A stretch of 64,000 nt of DNA. Source: Ktedonobacter racemifer DSM 44963 (lineage in GTDB: Bacteria > Chloroflexota > Ktedonobacteria > Ktedonobacterales > Ktedonobacteraceae). The position numbers and the translations under genes are program-made. Within the stretch, counting starts at the first letter, position 1; each line of letters opens with the position of its first letter. The notes beneath the pieces were generated by a model. That model made no database searches and was not told the origin of the DNA. It saw nothing but the letters and a program-made list of their open reading frames with translations. The stretch is taken from NCBI RefSeq assembly GCF_000178855.1, contig NZ_ADVG01000003.1, positions 124,001 to 188,000 of the forward strand, in the 5' to 3' direction. Shown one piece after another: positions 1-8,565 of the stretch.

Positions 1-556
1 TATGTGGCTGTGAGATCATGACCGCGGTCTGGGCCGCGCTGGAGAGAGCCAGCAGCTTTCTACCCAGTAGCCCCGGCACCGGATTATGAAACACCAGGTG
101 TGGCACGCCAACATCGTCACCGGGACCAAGGGGTACGACATAGAGATCTACCCCTTCTTGCTCACCAACCAGGAAGCCCAGGACAGTACCCGTTGGATTG
201 AGACAAGGATCGGCGAAGTAGGGAGGAAGTTCAGGCGTAAGCTCCTGCGGCTCGCCTCCCGCAAAAGGCACACGTACAAAGCGCCCCATTTGATCTCCAT
301 CCTCATCCTGCAAGTAGTAGACAAAGCGGCCATCTCCAGCGAGGCGCCCGACGAGCGCGCCCTTTGGCTCATGACTGATCTGCCTGACCTGCCCTGTTGG
401 CACATCCCAGGCATGAAGTTGATAGCTACCTGAGAGATTGCTCACTAACAGGCCCCGATCTGGCGCATGCGCCGCGATCTGGGACCTCAAGAGCGTAGGG
501 GCGCGAAAGCGTTGCTTCCAGGTTGTCCCTGGATCATTAGATAAAGGTTGTAACAC
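1..556 (-). CDS. S9-type (prolyl oligopeptidase-like) peptidase, N-terminal part, cut by window edge
   Basis: The minus strand is open from a GTG at 556-554 to the left edge, about 185 codons, with no stop. A good ribosome binding site (AGGAG, about 564-570) lies just upstream. The translation begins VSVLQPLSNDPGTTWKQRF and carries repeated short beta-propeller blades, for example LHAWDVPTGQVRQI and GDGRFVYYLQDEDGD. This is the layout of the TolB-like propeller that precedes the alpha/beta hydrolase domain in S9 peptidases. The catalytic domain would lie outside the window, so peptidase activity is inferred from the propeller alone. Open frames on either strand here (86-433 plus, 148-414 minus) are shadows. 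The gene could instead be a plain propeller protein. Confidence 0.6.
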   Translation of the reverse strand, partial: MLQPLSNDPGTTWKQRFRAPTLLRSQIAAHAPDRGLLVSNLSGSYQLHAWDVPTGQVRQISHEPKGALVGRLAGDGRFVYYLQDEDGDQMGRFVRVPFAGGEPQELTPELPPYFADPCLNPTGTVLGFLVGEQEGVDLYVVPLGPGDDVGVPHLVFHNPVPGLLGRKLLALSSAAQTAVMISQPH

Positions 557-777
557 GGATACGTTCTCCTCTTAAAACAGCGAGGAGTGTATGAGACATC
601 CATTGTGTACCTGAGCACGAGAGCAGAAGAGCAAACAAACGTCATAAGCGCTCCATGAGACAAAGAGCCATGAGAGCGTGCCCAGTACCACATGCACGCC
701 TCACAAACTCTCTGTCTGAAAAAGCACAAAAAAGCCATGAGCAATGCATGTTCATCGTCCATGGCCGTGTCTACTAT

Positions 778-802
778 GATGTTACCTAGCGCTTAGTTAC
801 CT
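778..802 (-). promoter_or_regulatory. 24-bp site with two GGTAAC direct repeats, first copy
   Basis: On the minus strand this reads GGTAAC, nine bases, then GGTAAC followed by ATC. It matches 21 of 24 bases of the site at 15040-15063, which lies just before the large LuxR gene. A tandem pair of identical hexamers is the usual form of a direct-repeat activator site. The binding protein is unknown. Confidence 0.4.
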
Positions 803-1125
803 CACAAGCTGAAAAAGGGCATAGTACGGCTATGGGAGACTGGTACAGAGAGAAGAGCGCGCCGGTCCAGCGGGCATGAAATGCCATTTTTACCATAGCC
901 ATACGTCGTTATGTTTCCTTTAGAGTGAAAAAACGTGTAACAAGATAGTGCATCTTCTAGCTCCATATAGAGCATACTTGAATGTAAGCAGGCCTGTCAA
1001 GCGTCTGACTGTTCGCTTATATGCCTTCCTCTGCTACTCTCCATATCTTAGGTTTCATGAAGGTAAGACCAGATATGCCCAGAAAGATAGAAGAATCTCG
1101 TTTTCTATCTAACATTATTATTTCT

Positions 1126-1167
1126 ATGAGTATGGTTGGTGAGTGTACACTCGCCAACCATACTCAT
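1126..1167. repeat. 42-bp loopless palindrome
   Basis: The arms ATGAGTATGGTTGGTGAGTG and its complement meet at GTAC with one mismatch. It is not followed by a T run, so terminator function is unclear. Confidence 0.7.
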
Positions 1168-1299
1168 TTCCCCCCAAAATGTAATCCTTAAATACTCCTT
1201 TTGGGTCCTCCGCTATGCCTCAGGTATAGGTTATGCTTGCTATGAGCTTTCTCATCGTATGCCGCTGGGAGCGGCAAGTCATTCGCGGAAGGAGGAGCT

Positions 1300-1542
1300 A
1301 TGCCAGCCTACCGGATTCGTCTCAAGGAAAAGCTCGACCAGCGCTGGTCGTCCTGGTTGGGTGGACTGACGGTGATGCATGAGGCGAACGGGGAAACAGT
1401 GCTTACAGGGGAAGTGGTCGACCAGGCCGCGCTACACGGATTACTCAGTAAAGTACGCGACCTCCATTTAACCTTGATCTCTATTTCTCCTCTAGAGGTG
1501 GATGCTCCAGTCAAAAAAGATGCAAAGGAGGATTCCCCATGA
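1300..1542 (+). CDS. Small conserved protein of unknown function, 80 aa
   Basis: ATG 1300 follows a very strong ribosome binding site (GGAGGAG, 1291-1297). The product is a soluble 80-residue protein beginning MPAYRIRLKEKLDQRWSSW. Its middle part (WLGGLTVMHEANGETVLTG, then VVDQAALHGLLSKVRDL) is a pattern I recognise from small proteins encoded many times in Ktedonobacteria-type genomes, but no function is known to me. It has no signal peptide, membrane segment or catalytic motif. The charged, lysine-rich tail (VKKDAKEDSP) is probably disordered. It sits alone, followed by a hairpin and then the ABC importer 200 bp downstream. The gene is confident; its role is open. Confidence 0.75.
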   Translation: MPAYRIRLKEKLDQRWSSWLGGLTVMHEANGETVLTGEVVDQAALHGLLSKVRDLHLTLISISPLEVDAPVKKDAKEDSP

Positions 1543-1543
1543 G

Positions 1544-1583
1544 GCAGGTAAAAATACCTCTTTCCCACTGAAAGAGTACCTGC
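1544..1583 (+). terminator. Bulged hairpin after the 80-aa gene
   Basis: GCAGGTA (1544-1550) pairs with TACCTGC (1577-1583), and CTCTTT pairs with AAAGAG inside it. A T-rich stretch (GCTCTTTTCTCTC) follows. This resembles an intrinsic terminator with an internal bulge. Confidence 0.4.
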
Positions 1584-1648
1584 GCTCTTTTCTCTCAATC
1601 ATGTGATCCACATCATACTTCGCTGAAAAGTAGTAGACATCGTAGTCT

Positions 1649-1686
1649 TTAGAGCCTTTGAGAACGACTCTAACAGTCATTATCTC
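1649..1686 (+). promoter_or_regulatory. Possible promoter and operator of the sugar importer operon
   Basis: TTGAGA (1658-1663) and TATCTC (1681-1686) are separated by 17 bp and lie 64 bp before the start of the binding-protein gene. TTAGAG (1649-1654) and CTCTAA (1668-1673) form an inverted repeat around the -35 box, where a repressor such as the nearby LacI could bind. The -10 match is poor, so this is tentative. Confidence 0.25.
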
Positions 1687-1749
1687 AATAGTGATACTCT
1701 GATCCCTCAACTCACTTATCTGTCCCAAGACAAGGAGAAAAAAGGTAGT

Positions 1750-3135
1750 ATGAGCACTTCTAAGAATTTCCTGGTAAATGCGTTTCAGTCCGGAAGGATA
1801 GATCGCCGTTCCTTTATTCGCCGGGCGACGGTGCTCGGTATCTCACTTTCCAGCATCGAAGCCATTGTGGCGGCCTGCACCACCGGTGGCTCTGGCGGCG
1901 GCAGTGGGTCTGGCAGCTCCATCAAGTGGTCGAACTGGGCCAACACCGGTGAGATCCAGCGTTTTAAGGATTTTACCGCAAACTACAACAAGAGCCATAA
2001 CACAAATGTCTCGTATAGCTTTATCCCCTCGGCCAATAACAATTATTTTTCCAAAATATTGACCGAGCTCAATGGAGGTGTGGCTCCCGATTGCTTCTAC
2101 GTCGGGGATGGCGATATCGGCAAGCTGGTCGCCAACCAGACCGTCATGCAGTTGAACGATCTGTTGGACAGCTCCAAGAGCAAAGAGAAGGCCAGTGATT
2201 ATCTGCCAGGCCTCTGGGGCGCCTCCAAGACGCAGAGCGGCAAGATCTTTGGCGTACCCGTCGACTGTAATCCCCTCCTGCTCTGGTACAATGAGAAGGT
2301 GCTACAGAACGCGGGTATCACCACCATGCCTGCCGACTTGTATGAGCAGGGGAAATGGACGCGTGACGCCTTCCAGGAGATGATGGACAAGATCAAGGCC
2401 AGTGGGAAGTACGGCTTTGTGCTGGACGCCTGGGATATGCAGTACTATTGCTGGGTCACCACCAATGGCGGCAAGGTCTATGACAAGAATGGCTATGGCG
2501 ACTTCATCGCGCATGAAGATCCCAAGTCGGTCGAGGCCTTTACCTGGCTGGCCGATAATACGAAGAAGAAGACCATTGTCTACGCTGGCACCCTGCCCAA
2601 GGGCCAGGGGTCAGACCTCGCTCTGATTAGTGGACAGACCGGCTTTATCTCCGTTGGTCGCTGGGACCTCCCCGAGTTCCATGCCGCCAGCGGTATGAAG
2701 TATGACTGTGTACCTTTCCCCGCTCCCGGTGGCAAGGGCGGACCCGCGCCAGTAGCCCTTGCATACATGGTCATCAATAATAAGACCAAGCTGAAGGATC
2801 AGGCCTTTGATTTCCTGACCAATTATGTCTCGGCCGAGGGCCAGAAGTTCCGCCTGCAAGGCGGGGGCAATGCCGTGCCATCCATCCAGTCGGCCGATAC
2901 GGAGACGGTGGTCACGGCCGGCAATGATCCCGCCCACGCCCAGTACCTGATTGATGCCCGCAACGTTGGCTATGGCCTCTTCCCCGCGGAAGGCAATGTC
3001 CCCGGCTTGACTGATGATATCAAGACGGCGCTTGATCCTGTCTGGTTACAAGGGAAAGACGTCAAAACCGCTCTGAGCGGGATCGCCACTATGGCCAATC
3101 CTCGTATTCAGAGGGCCCAGCAGAACGCGCAGTAA
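1750..3135 (+). CDS. Sugar ABC transporter substrate-binding lipoprotein
   Basis: This is the extracellular binding protein of a carbohydrate importer (family 1 solute-binding proteins). ATG 1750 has AAGGAG at 1732-1737. The N-terminus has arginine pairs (residues 19-20 and 24-25), a hydrophobic stretch and the lipobox IVAAC with Cys43, then a Gly/Ser-rich linker (TTGGSGGGSGSGSS). This suggests a lipid-anchored protein, possibly Tat-exported. The mature part has typical motifs of the family: KILTELNGGVAPDCFYVGDG, ALISGQTGF and a C-terminal PRIQRAQQN. At 461 residues it is of usual length. It leads an operon with the two permeases downstream. The sugar cannot be read from sequence. Confidence 0.9.
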   Translation: MSTSKNFLVNAFQSGRIDRRSFIRRATVLGISLSSIEAIVAACTTGGSGGGSGSGSSIKWSNWANTGEIQRFKDFTANYNKSHNTNVSYSFIPSANNNYFSKILTELNGGVAPDCFYVGDGDIGKLVANQTVMQLNDLLDSSKSKEKASDYLPGLWGASKTQSGKIFGVPVDCNPLLLWYNEKVLQNAGITTMPADLYEQGKWTRDAFQEMMDKIKASGKYGFVLDAWDMQYYCWVTTNGGKVYDKNGYGDFIAHEDPKSVEAFTWLADNTKKKTIVYAGTLPKGQGSDLALISGQTGFISVGRWDLPEFHAASGMKYDCVPFPAPGGKGGPAPVALAYMVINNKTKLKDQAFDFLTNYVSAEGQKFRLQGGGNAVPSIQSADTETVVTAGNDPAHAQYLIDARNVGYGLFPAEGNVPGLTDDIKTALDPVWLQGKDVKTALSGIATMANPRIQRAQQNAQ

Positions 3136-3262
3136 ACGCTTGCATATGTAGCGATTAGAGTTTTGTTTGGAGTTGTGGGAAAGCTTCAGGTGCCAAGCCG
3201 AAAGCCTTCCCACACTACCTTCTCATCATGAAAATGGACACAACAGAGGAGGGGTCATAGCT

Positions 3263-4201
3263 ATGGATTTTCAAGTGCAATCACTGGACATACCCGGGGC
3301 TGTTACAAAAAAGGGTAGGCCAAGTGAGCGAGCCCGGAGGGATAGACGCTGGGGCTACGTCTTTATCCTGCCACAGTTGATAGGGCTTCTGGTATTTTCC
3401 TTGATTCCTCTTGTCACAGTCTTCTATCTCAGCCTGGCAAGCTGGGATGGCCTGGGGCCAGTGAGCTTTGTAGGCATACAGAACTACATCGACCAGTTTA
3501 CAGGTGATGATCTCCGCATCTCACTCCTACACACCATCTATTACACGGTCCTCGCAGTGCCCGGTGGGCTGATCCTGGCCCTGTTGATCGCGCTTGGCCT
3601 CAACAATGTCCGCGGCAAAAGTGCCTATCGTGTACTCTACTTTATGCCCTATATCACGGGCTCAGTGGCCGTTGGCGTGATGTGGGCCTGGTTGCTCAAC
3701 AGCGACTTCGGCCTGATCAATACGCTCTTGCGTTCCTGGTTCCATGCTAGTGGTGTGGGCTGGTTGACAGACTCGAACTATGTTATTCCCTCACTGGCGA
3801 TAGTCGGGACCTGGCAGGGCCTGGGCTTCAATATGGTCATTCTCCTGGCGGCTCTCCAGGGCATTCCAGTCTCATACACCGAGGCGGCACGTATCGATGG
3901 CGCGAATCGGTTCCAGGTCTTCTGGAATGTTACCCTGCCTATGCTGACGCCAAGCCTCTTCTTTACGACGGTAATCTCTATCATCAATTCGTTCCAGGTC
4001 TTTGACCTCACTTTCGTCCTCACAGGCGGCGGGCCAGGCAAAGACAGTTACACAATGGTCTACGACTTATATCACCTGGGCTTTGAGTCAGCTCAGTTTG
4101 GCCAGGCCAGCGCTGTGGCTGTCATCCTGTTTGTGATCCTGTTGGTCGTGACCTTGATCCAGTTCCGGCTGCAAAGACGCTGGGTAAACTACGATGTGTA
4201 A
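3263..4201 (+). CDS. Sugar ABC transporter permease (MalF/UgpA type)
   Basis: This is the first inner-membrane subunit of the importer. I place the start at ATG 3263, which has a strong GAGGAGGGG site, giving 312 residues. An upstream in-frame ATG at 3167 would add a non-hydrophobic 32-residue tail with no ribosome binding site. Six hydrophobic segments are visible, beginning with YVFILPQLIGLLVFSLIPL. The cytoplasmic EAA loop that docks the ATPase is clear: EAARIDGANRFQVFWNVTLP. It lies 127 bp after the binding protein and 30 bp before the second permease. No ATPase gene is in the window, so the importer probably uses a shared MsmX/UgpC-type ATPase encoded elsewhere (inference). Confidence 0.9.
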   Translation: MDFQVQSLDIPGAVTKKGRPSERARRDRRWGYVFILPQLIGLLVFSLIPLVTVFYLSLASWDGLGPVSFVGIQNYIDQFTGDDLRISLLHTIYYTVLAVPGGLILALLIALGLNNVRGKSAYRVLYFMPYITGSVAVGVMWAWLLNSDFGLINTLLRSWFHASGVGWLTDSNYVIPSLAIVGTWQGLGFNMVILLAALQGIPVSYTEAARIDGANRFQVFWNVTLPMLTPSLFFTTVISIINSFQVFDLTFVLTGGGPGKDSYTMVYDLYHLGFESAQFGQASAVAVILFVILLVVTLIQFRLQRRWVNYDV

Positions 4202-4231
4202 CGCACGTAAAGAAGAAGGAGGAGCGAACAT

Positions 4232-5140
4232 ATGATACAAGAAACTCTAAACCCGGAAACAAGCGAAGTTAGTGAGAAGACAGTAGCACGAGCCACGCGG
4301 AATGCGGGTAGAAGCCCCTCAAATATAGTCTTTAACGTGGTTCTCCACTTTATCCTGATCATTGGCGCTATCTTTATGGCGGCCCCATTTGTCTGGATGC
4401 TCATCACCTCATTAGAGAGCACAAGCCAGGCCTTTAGCGTTCCGCCCACCTGGATTCCCAATCCCTTTCTGTGGGGAAATTATCCACAATCGCTCAATGC
4501 TCTGCCCTTCAATCTGGCCTACATGAATAGCACCATCGTCGCTGTCAGCGTCACCTTCTTCCAGTTAATTACCTGCTCGATGGCTGGCTATGCTTTTGCG
4601 CGTATCGAGTTTCCTGGACGCAATATTATCTTCATTGCCTTCCTGGCGACAATGATGATTCCCTTCCAGCTCACCATCATTCCGATCTTCCTCACCATGA
4701 AAGAGCTGAATCTGCTTGATACCCTGCTTTCGCTTATCCTACCGCCCGCGCTCTTCAGCGCCCTTGGCGTCTTCATGATGCGCCAGTTTATTATGGGGAT
4801 ACCGATTGAACTGGAGGAAGCGGCAATTGTCGATGGTGGGAATCGCTGGACGATTTTCTGGCAAGTCATTCTGCCCTTGCTCAAGGCCCCGCTCGCCGCG
4901 TGGGGAATCTTCGCCTTCCTGGGCCAATGGAATGACTTTCTCCGCCCCCTGATCATGCTCAACACGCCGGAGAACTTTACCGTACCCCTGATGCTTAACC
5001 AGTTCCGTGGACAGTATGCCACGGAGTGGACGCTGGTCATGGCGGGCTCCGTGATCGCAGTCGTGCCTGTCCTGATCGTCTACATCCTGGCCCAGCGCCA
5101 CATTATTCGCGGCATTGCGATGACAGGCTTAAAGGCGTAA
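4232..5140 (+). CDS. Sugar ABC transporter permease (MalG/UgpE type)
   Basis: This is the second membrane subunit, paired with the preceding permease. ATG 4232 has AAGGAGGAG upstream. The 302-residue protein has a charged N-terminal tail, then six membrane segments starting with VLHFILIIGAIFMAAPFVWM. The EAA loop is EEAAIVDGGNRWTIFWQVIL. The ending HIIRGIAMTGLKA matches the conserved tail of this family (RGLTAGAVKG-type). It is the last gene of the operon, followed after 33 bp by a perfect 23-bp hairpin that also serves the convergent lacI-type gene. Confidence 0.92.
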   Translation: MIQETLNPETSEVSEKTVARATRNAGRSPSNIVFNVVLHFILIIGAIFMAAPFVWMLITSLESTSQAFSVPPTWIPNPFLWGNYPQSLNALPFNLAYMNSTIVAVSVTFFQLITCSMAGYAFARIEFPGRNIIFIAFLATMMIPFQLTIIPIFLTMKELNLLDTLLSLILPPALFSALGVFMMRQFIMGIPIELEEAAIVDGGNRWTIFWQVILPLLKAPLAAWGIFAFLGQWNDFLRPLIMLNTPENFTVPLMLNQFRGQYATEWTLVMAGSVIAVVPVLIVYILAQRHIIRGIAMTGLKA

Positions 5141-5148
5141 GGGAAGCA

Positions 5149-5226
5149 ACTTCTCGCCATTACGTGGCTCGCCGGGTAAGGTGTGGTAGCGCGCTGACGG
5201 AACCAGCGCGCTACCACACCTTACCC
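5149..5226. repeat. Family-C hairpin between convergent genes, with leader motif
   Basis: The arms 5174-5196 and 5204-5226 are perfectly complementary over 23 bp with a 7-nt loop. The leader at 5149-5172 (ACTTCTCGCCA then TACGTGGCTCGC) matches 22 of 24 bases of the leader before the hairpin at 23989. It probably terminates both flanking genes, although no T run is present. Confidence 0.8.
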
Positions 5227-5250
5227 ATACAAAGGCAGAGAATGGGGCAT

Positions 5251-6282
5251 TCATCCACGCAGGAGCGGGGCTGTGGATTGACGTATGACAAGTTGGGTAG
5301 GAATGTTTAATGGGGTGTCTTCCGTTTCGCTTAACAGGCACATGAGGCGCTGCACCGCTCCCTGCCCCATAGCGGCACAGTCCTGGCGCATCGTAGTAAG
5401 TGGTGGGTAGGTATACTGGCTGAATTCAACATCATCGAAGCCAATGAGCGATATATCCTCTGGCACACGCATCCCCTGTTCGTTGAGTGCGCGAAGAACC
5501 CCCATGGCGATCATATCGCTGGCGGCAACAATCGCTGTAAAGTCGCGTCGTTCGGCCAGCAGGGTCTTCGCGGCCTCATACGCCTCAGAGATGTTCCAGC
5601 CCGAGTGGCGCACCAGGCCAGAGTCGGGCTTGATCCCTGCCAGAGTCAGGGCTTGCTGAAAGCCCTGGAGACGTTCCATTCCTGCCAGGTCGGCCGTCTT
5701 TCCGGTCAACATGGCGATATGCCTATGACCCAGGGACAACAGATGCTCGGTTGCCTGGTGCGCCCCATCCAGATTATCTGACTTCACATAGGTAGCACGC
5801 TTCCCCTGGGCAATACGATCCACAAAGACCGTAGGAAGATTAGAATCGATCAAAGCCTGGATACCCTCCTCAGTCGCATGCAGCATAATGACGCCTGCCA
5901 CATGTCGTGTCTGCAAGCTCTGAATATAATGCTTTGGAGAATGCCCCAGGGGGCGCGACGGCACAAGCAGATCATAGCCTACAGACCTGGCCTCGCGCTC
6001 AATATTCTTCAGGACATCCAGGTACATATACTGCGAGGTTTGCCCGAGGTGCGCTAAGAACTTTTCGTTGTCATCCTCGGGGAAGAGACTTATAGCCAGA
6101 ACGTGGGAGCGCTGACGCACCAGGCTTTGAGCCACCACATCGGGCTCATAGCCAAGGGCGGTAATAGCCGCCTGGATGCGCTCTCTTGTCTCTTCGCTCA
6201 CGTGTGCCGATCCATTCAGCGCGCGCGAAACCGTCGCCCGCGAGACACCTGCTAATCGAGCGACCTGCTCGCTTGTGACCAT
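5251..6282 (-). CDS. LacI family transcriptional repressor
   Basis: This is a sugar-responsive repressor of 343 residues. I choose ATG 6282 (MVTSEQVARLAGVSRATVSR) because it places the LacI helix-turn-helix and hinge at the extreme N-terminus, as usual. The longer frame to 6354 adds 24 residues with no family match. The HTH covers residues 3-22 and the hinge helix VSEETRERIQAAITALGYEP follows. The rest is a periplasmic-binding-protein-like effector domain (VVAQSLVRQRSHVLAIS, then DMIAMGVLRALNEQG and GFDDVEFSQYTYPPLTTM). It is convergent with the sugar importer, so that operon is the likely target (inference from position). A CTTGT-N4-ACAAG palindrome at 6317-6330, 35 bp before its start, could be an autoregulatory operator. 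Confidence 0.93.
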   Translation of the reverse strand: MVTSEQVARLAGVSRATVSRALNGSAHVSEETRERIQAAITALGYEPDVVAQSLVRQRSHVLAISLFPEDDNEKFLAHLGQTSQYMYLDVLKNIEREARSVGYDLLVPSRPLGHSPKHYIQSLQTRHVAGVIMLHATEEGIQALIDSNLPTVFVDRIAQGKRATYVKSDNLDGAHQATEHLLSLGHRHIAMLTGKTADLAGMERLQGFQQALTLAGIKPDSGLVRHSGWNISEAYEAAKTLLAERRDFTAIVAASDMIAMGVLRALNEQGMRVPEDISLIGFDDVEFSQYTYPPLTTMRQDCAAMGQGAVQRLMCLLSETEDTPLNIPTQLVIRQSTAPLLRG

Positions 6283-6438
6283 AACATTAAGTTCCTGCCT
6301 ATGAGTGACGCGTGTTCTTGTTATTACAAGCACTATCTCATGTAGGACAGGCAATTGTCAATAGATTGTTGCCTGATAGGCCAAAGCCTCTAGATTCACT
6401 TTCGCTCGTCCCCCATTTCCTCGGCCCGCTACGCGAGC

Positions 6439-6507
6439 CTCAGGGGTAAGGGTGTGTGGGTGGAAAACGGCTTAGCCGTTTTCCACCCACACACCCTTAC
6501 CCCTGAG
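6439..6507. repeat. 69-bp near-loopless perfect inverted repeat
   Basis: Arms of 34 bp are complementary around a single central base (6473). It is flanked on the left by CTCGGCCCGCTACGCGAGC and on the right by GCGCCGTAGGCGCGAAAGG. A very similar right flank follows the hairpin at 60040-60100. It lies 157 bp upstream of the lacI-type start and far from any gene end, so it is not an obvious terminator. Confidence 0.8.
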
Positions 6508-6657
6508 CGCCGTAGGCGCGAAAGGCCTCCTAGAAAAATATGCATGCCTATAGATAGACATACATATTTTTCCCTTCCTTGACAGCGAAAAAGTAAGATG
6601 GTAGTATTCTTGTTAACGAAATGTTACACGTGTTCATTGCTAAATGGGTAAATATAT

Positions 6658-6717
6658 GTCACCCAACAATTAATCGCGAAAGATATACTATTGCCAGCAA
6701 TGTTGCTGTTGGGTGAC
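6658..6717 (+). promoter_or_regulatory. GTCACCCAACA / TGTTGGGTGAC inverted repeat before the LuxR gene
   Basis: Two perfect 11-bp arms (6658-6668 and 6707-6717) are separated by 38 bp, and the second ends 27 bp before the start codon. Spaced arms of this kind suit a looped operator or a structured leader. The binding protein is unknown; autoregulation is one option. Confidence 0.4.
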
Positions 6718-6744
6718 AACCCATGAAGGTTCAAAGGGGATGCA

Positions 6745-8469
6745 ATGCCAAAGAAGGCACACTATACCATCTTCTGGTCGCCATTGCGTCATGCATATGA
6801 GCTACATGAGCACCAGAACAATGAAGTTCTCGATATCGCCAACGAGAAACATACCTTGTTGGCGTGGGTAAGCCAGGTCTCGTCGTTCGCGTTCCATGGA
6901 AAGCATGGCTCATATACGGCGTGCAAAGAACGGAAACAGCGTGGTGATGGCTACTGGTACGCCTACGCGCGTATCAGGGGCAAGGTAACTAAGCGCTATC
7001 TTGGGAGAGAAACCAATCTGAGCATCCCTCATTTAGAGGAGGTGGCCCATAACCTGGGGCTCGATAAAGCAGAGGAAAAACATACCAGGAAGATAGCCTC
7101 AATTGAGTCACAGACGAGTCTGACATCCTTCTCAGCTCAGAGCCATCCTCTGCTTGCCACGAAATTTCATATGCCACGCCCACGCCCACGCCTGGTGCAT
7201 AGACAACGATTGATCAATCGACTCGAACAGGGTTTGCAACGCACGCTGACCCTTATCTCAGCGCCGGTTGGCTTCGGTAAGACCACCCTGCTCGCCAACT
7301 GGCTACACACCCATCCCTCCTCTGTCGCCTGGCTCTCGCTTGAGCCACAGGACAATGAGCCTGCACGCTTTCTCTCATACCTGTTAGCGGCCTTGCAGCC
7401 CCACAATTCTCACCTGGATGCATTCAGCCCTATGTTGCCAAATGCGGCCTCAATAGAGGCACTGCTGACGGTGTTGATCAATGACCTATTGGAGCGACGT
7501 GTCAATACGTGCGAGCACATTGTACTTGTTCTGGATAACTACCAGTTCATCACCAATCACTCAATTCATTATGCTCTCTCCTTCTTGCTCAAACATATGC
7601 CACCGCAGGTACACCTGATTCTCGCCACACGTGAAGATCCACCTCTCCCATTGGCACACCTGCGTGGACAGAACGACCTGCTGGAATTGCGTGCCACCGA
7701 CCTGCGTTTCACCTCTGAGGAGGCCGTTGACTTCCTTATGGATGTGGCTGAACTACCTCTTACAAAGGAGGAGAGCTTACTCCTGCACGCGCGCACTGAA
7801 GGCTGGATTACAGGACTCCAGCTCGCTGCCTTTTCCCTCCAGGGGCGTGCTGACCCTGGAACCTTTATCGCAGCCTTCAGCGGCAGTCATCACTATGTCG
7901 TGGACTACCTCCTTGAAGAGGTGCTGCATCAGCAGAGCGAGGTTGTGCAAGAGTTTCTGTTGCAAACCTGCGTTCTGGAACGCCTGAGCGCACCGCTCTG
8001 TGATGCCGTACGCCAGAAAGAGGGGAGCCAGGTCCTGCTCGAACTGTTAGAGCGCAATAACTTATTTCTGCTGGCGCTCGATGACGAAGGCCAATGGTAT
8101 CGATATCACCGGCTCTTTGCTGAGGCCCTGCGCCAGCGACTACAGCACACCGCCCCCACTTTGGTACCGAAACTGCGCGCGCGCGCCAATCATTGGTATG
8201 AGCAGCAAGGATTATGCTCCGAGGGGGCACCCCATATCATAGAGACATCACTTCCACAAAATCAGCCCCTGAAGCAGCCGCTCACAGCCCGCGAACAAGA
8301 GGTTTTGCAATTGCTCCTGGATGGTATTTCCAACCGCGAGATCGCGTATCGCCTCGTCCTAAGTACCAACACCGTCAAGAAACATGTCTCCAACATCTGT
8401 AGCAAACTACATGTCAGCACTCGCACCCAGGTCATGGCGAAAGCCCACGCTCTCCACATACCCTTTTAA
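6745..8469 (+). CDS. MalT-like LuxR family regulator, shortened (no TPR arm)
   Basis: This is a large ATP-dependent transcription factor of the MalT type, 574 residues. Residues 1-105 form a domain with a YWYAYARIRGKVTKRYLG motif, also present in the gene at 15090. Next comes the STAND ATPase with Walker A SAPVGFGKTT (172-181) and Walker B VLVLDNYQF (about 250), then a winged-helix part ending WYEQQGL. The C-terminal LuxR helix-turn-helix (LTAREQEVLQLLLDGISNRE) follows. Compared with the gene at 15090 (1067 residues), about 450 residues of superhelical TPR sensor are missing between WYEQQG and the HTH. Loss of the sensor could make it constitutive or ligand-blind; this is inference. A divergent lacI-type gene and then the sigma factor are its neighbours. 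Confidence 0.88.
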   Translation: MPKKAHYTIFWSPLRHAYELHEHQNNEVLDIANEKHTLLAWVSQVSSFAFHGKHGSYTACKERKQRGDGYWYAYARIRGKVTKRYLGRETNLSIPHLEEVAHNLGLDKAEEKHTRKIASIESQTSLTSFSAQSHPLLATKFHMPRPRPRLVHRQRLINRLEQGLQRTLTLISAPVGFGKTTLLANWLHTHPSSVAWLSLEPQDNEPARFLSYLLAALQPHNSHLDAFSPMLPNAASIEALLTVLINDLLERRVNTCEHIVLVLDNYQFITNHSIHYALSFLLKHMPPQVHLILATREDPPLPLAHLRGQNDLLELRATDLRFTSEEAVDFLMDVAELPLTKEESLLLHARTEGWITGLQLAAFSLQGRADPGTFIAAFSGSHHYVVDYLLEEVLHQQSEVVQEFLLQTCVLERLSAPLCDAVRQKEGSQVLLELLERNNLFLLALDDEGQWYRYHRLFAEALRQRLQHTAPTLVPKLRARANHWYEQQGLCSEGAPHIIETSLPQNQPLKQPLTAREQEVLQLLLDGISNREIAYRLVLSTNTVKKHVSNICSKLHVSTRTQVMAKAHALHIPF

Positions 8470-8565
8470 ATTAGGCAATGTTCAGAGATATTTCATATTT
8501 CTGCGTCCACTTTGCTCACTTTTATGCGACATACTAGTAAGAGGATACACTGAAGGGAGCAAGGT

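Larger units (their letters stand above)
557..1299. other. Intergenic region, about 740 bp
   Basis: No convincing gene is present. It holds the upstream region of the leftward S9-type gene, a 24-bp direct-repeat site at 778-802, a 42-bp palindrome at 1126-1167, and the leader of the small gene at 1300. Short open frames at 487-762 and 1136-1369 have no family resemblance. Confidence 0.6.
6283..6744. other. Divergent intergenic region with hairpin and regulatory repeats
   Basis: No gene was found in about 460 bp. It holds the upstream region of the lacI-type gene, the 69-bp palindrome at 6439-6507, an AT-rich stretch (6530-6700) probably carrying the promoter of the LuxR gene, and the inverted repeat at 6658-6717. 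Confidence 0.6.

Noticed and set aside
487..762. 91-codon minus-strand frame upstream of the S9-type gene
   Set aside because: It overlaps the S9-type start in another frame, is Cys/Arg/Ser-rich and has no ribosome binding site.
1750..5140. Complete ABC importer
   Set aside because: No gene with Walker A and signature motifs of an ABC ATPase lies in or next to this operon, so the system is incomplete here.
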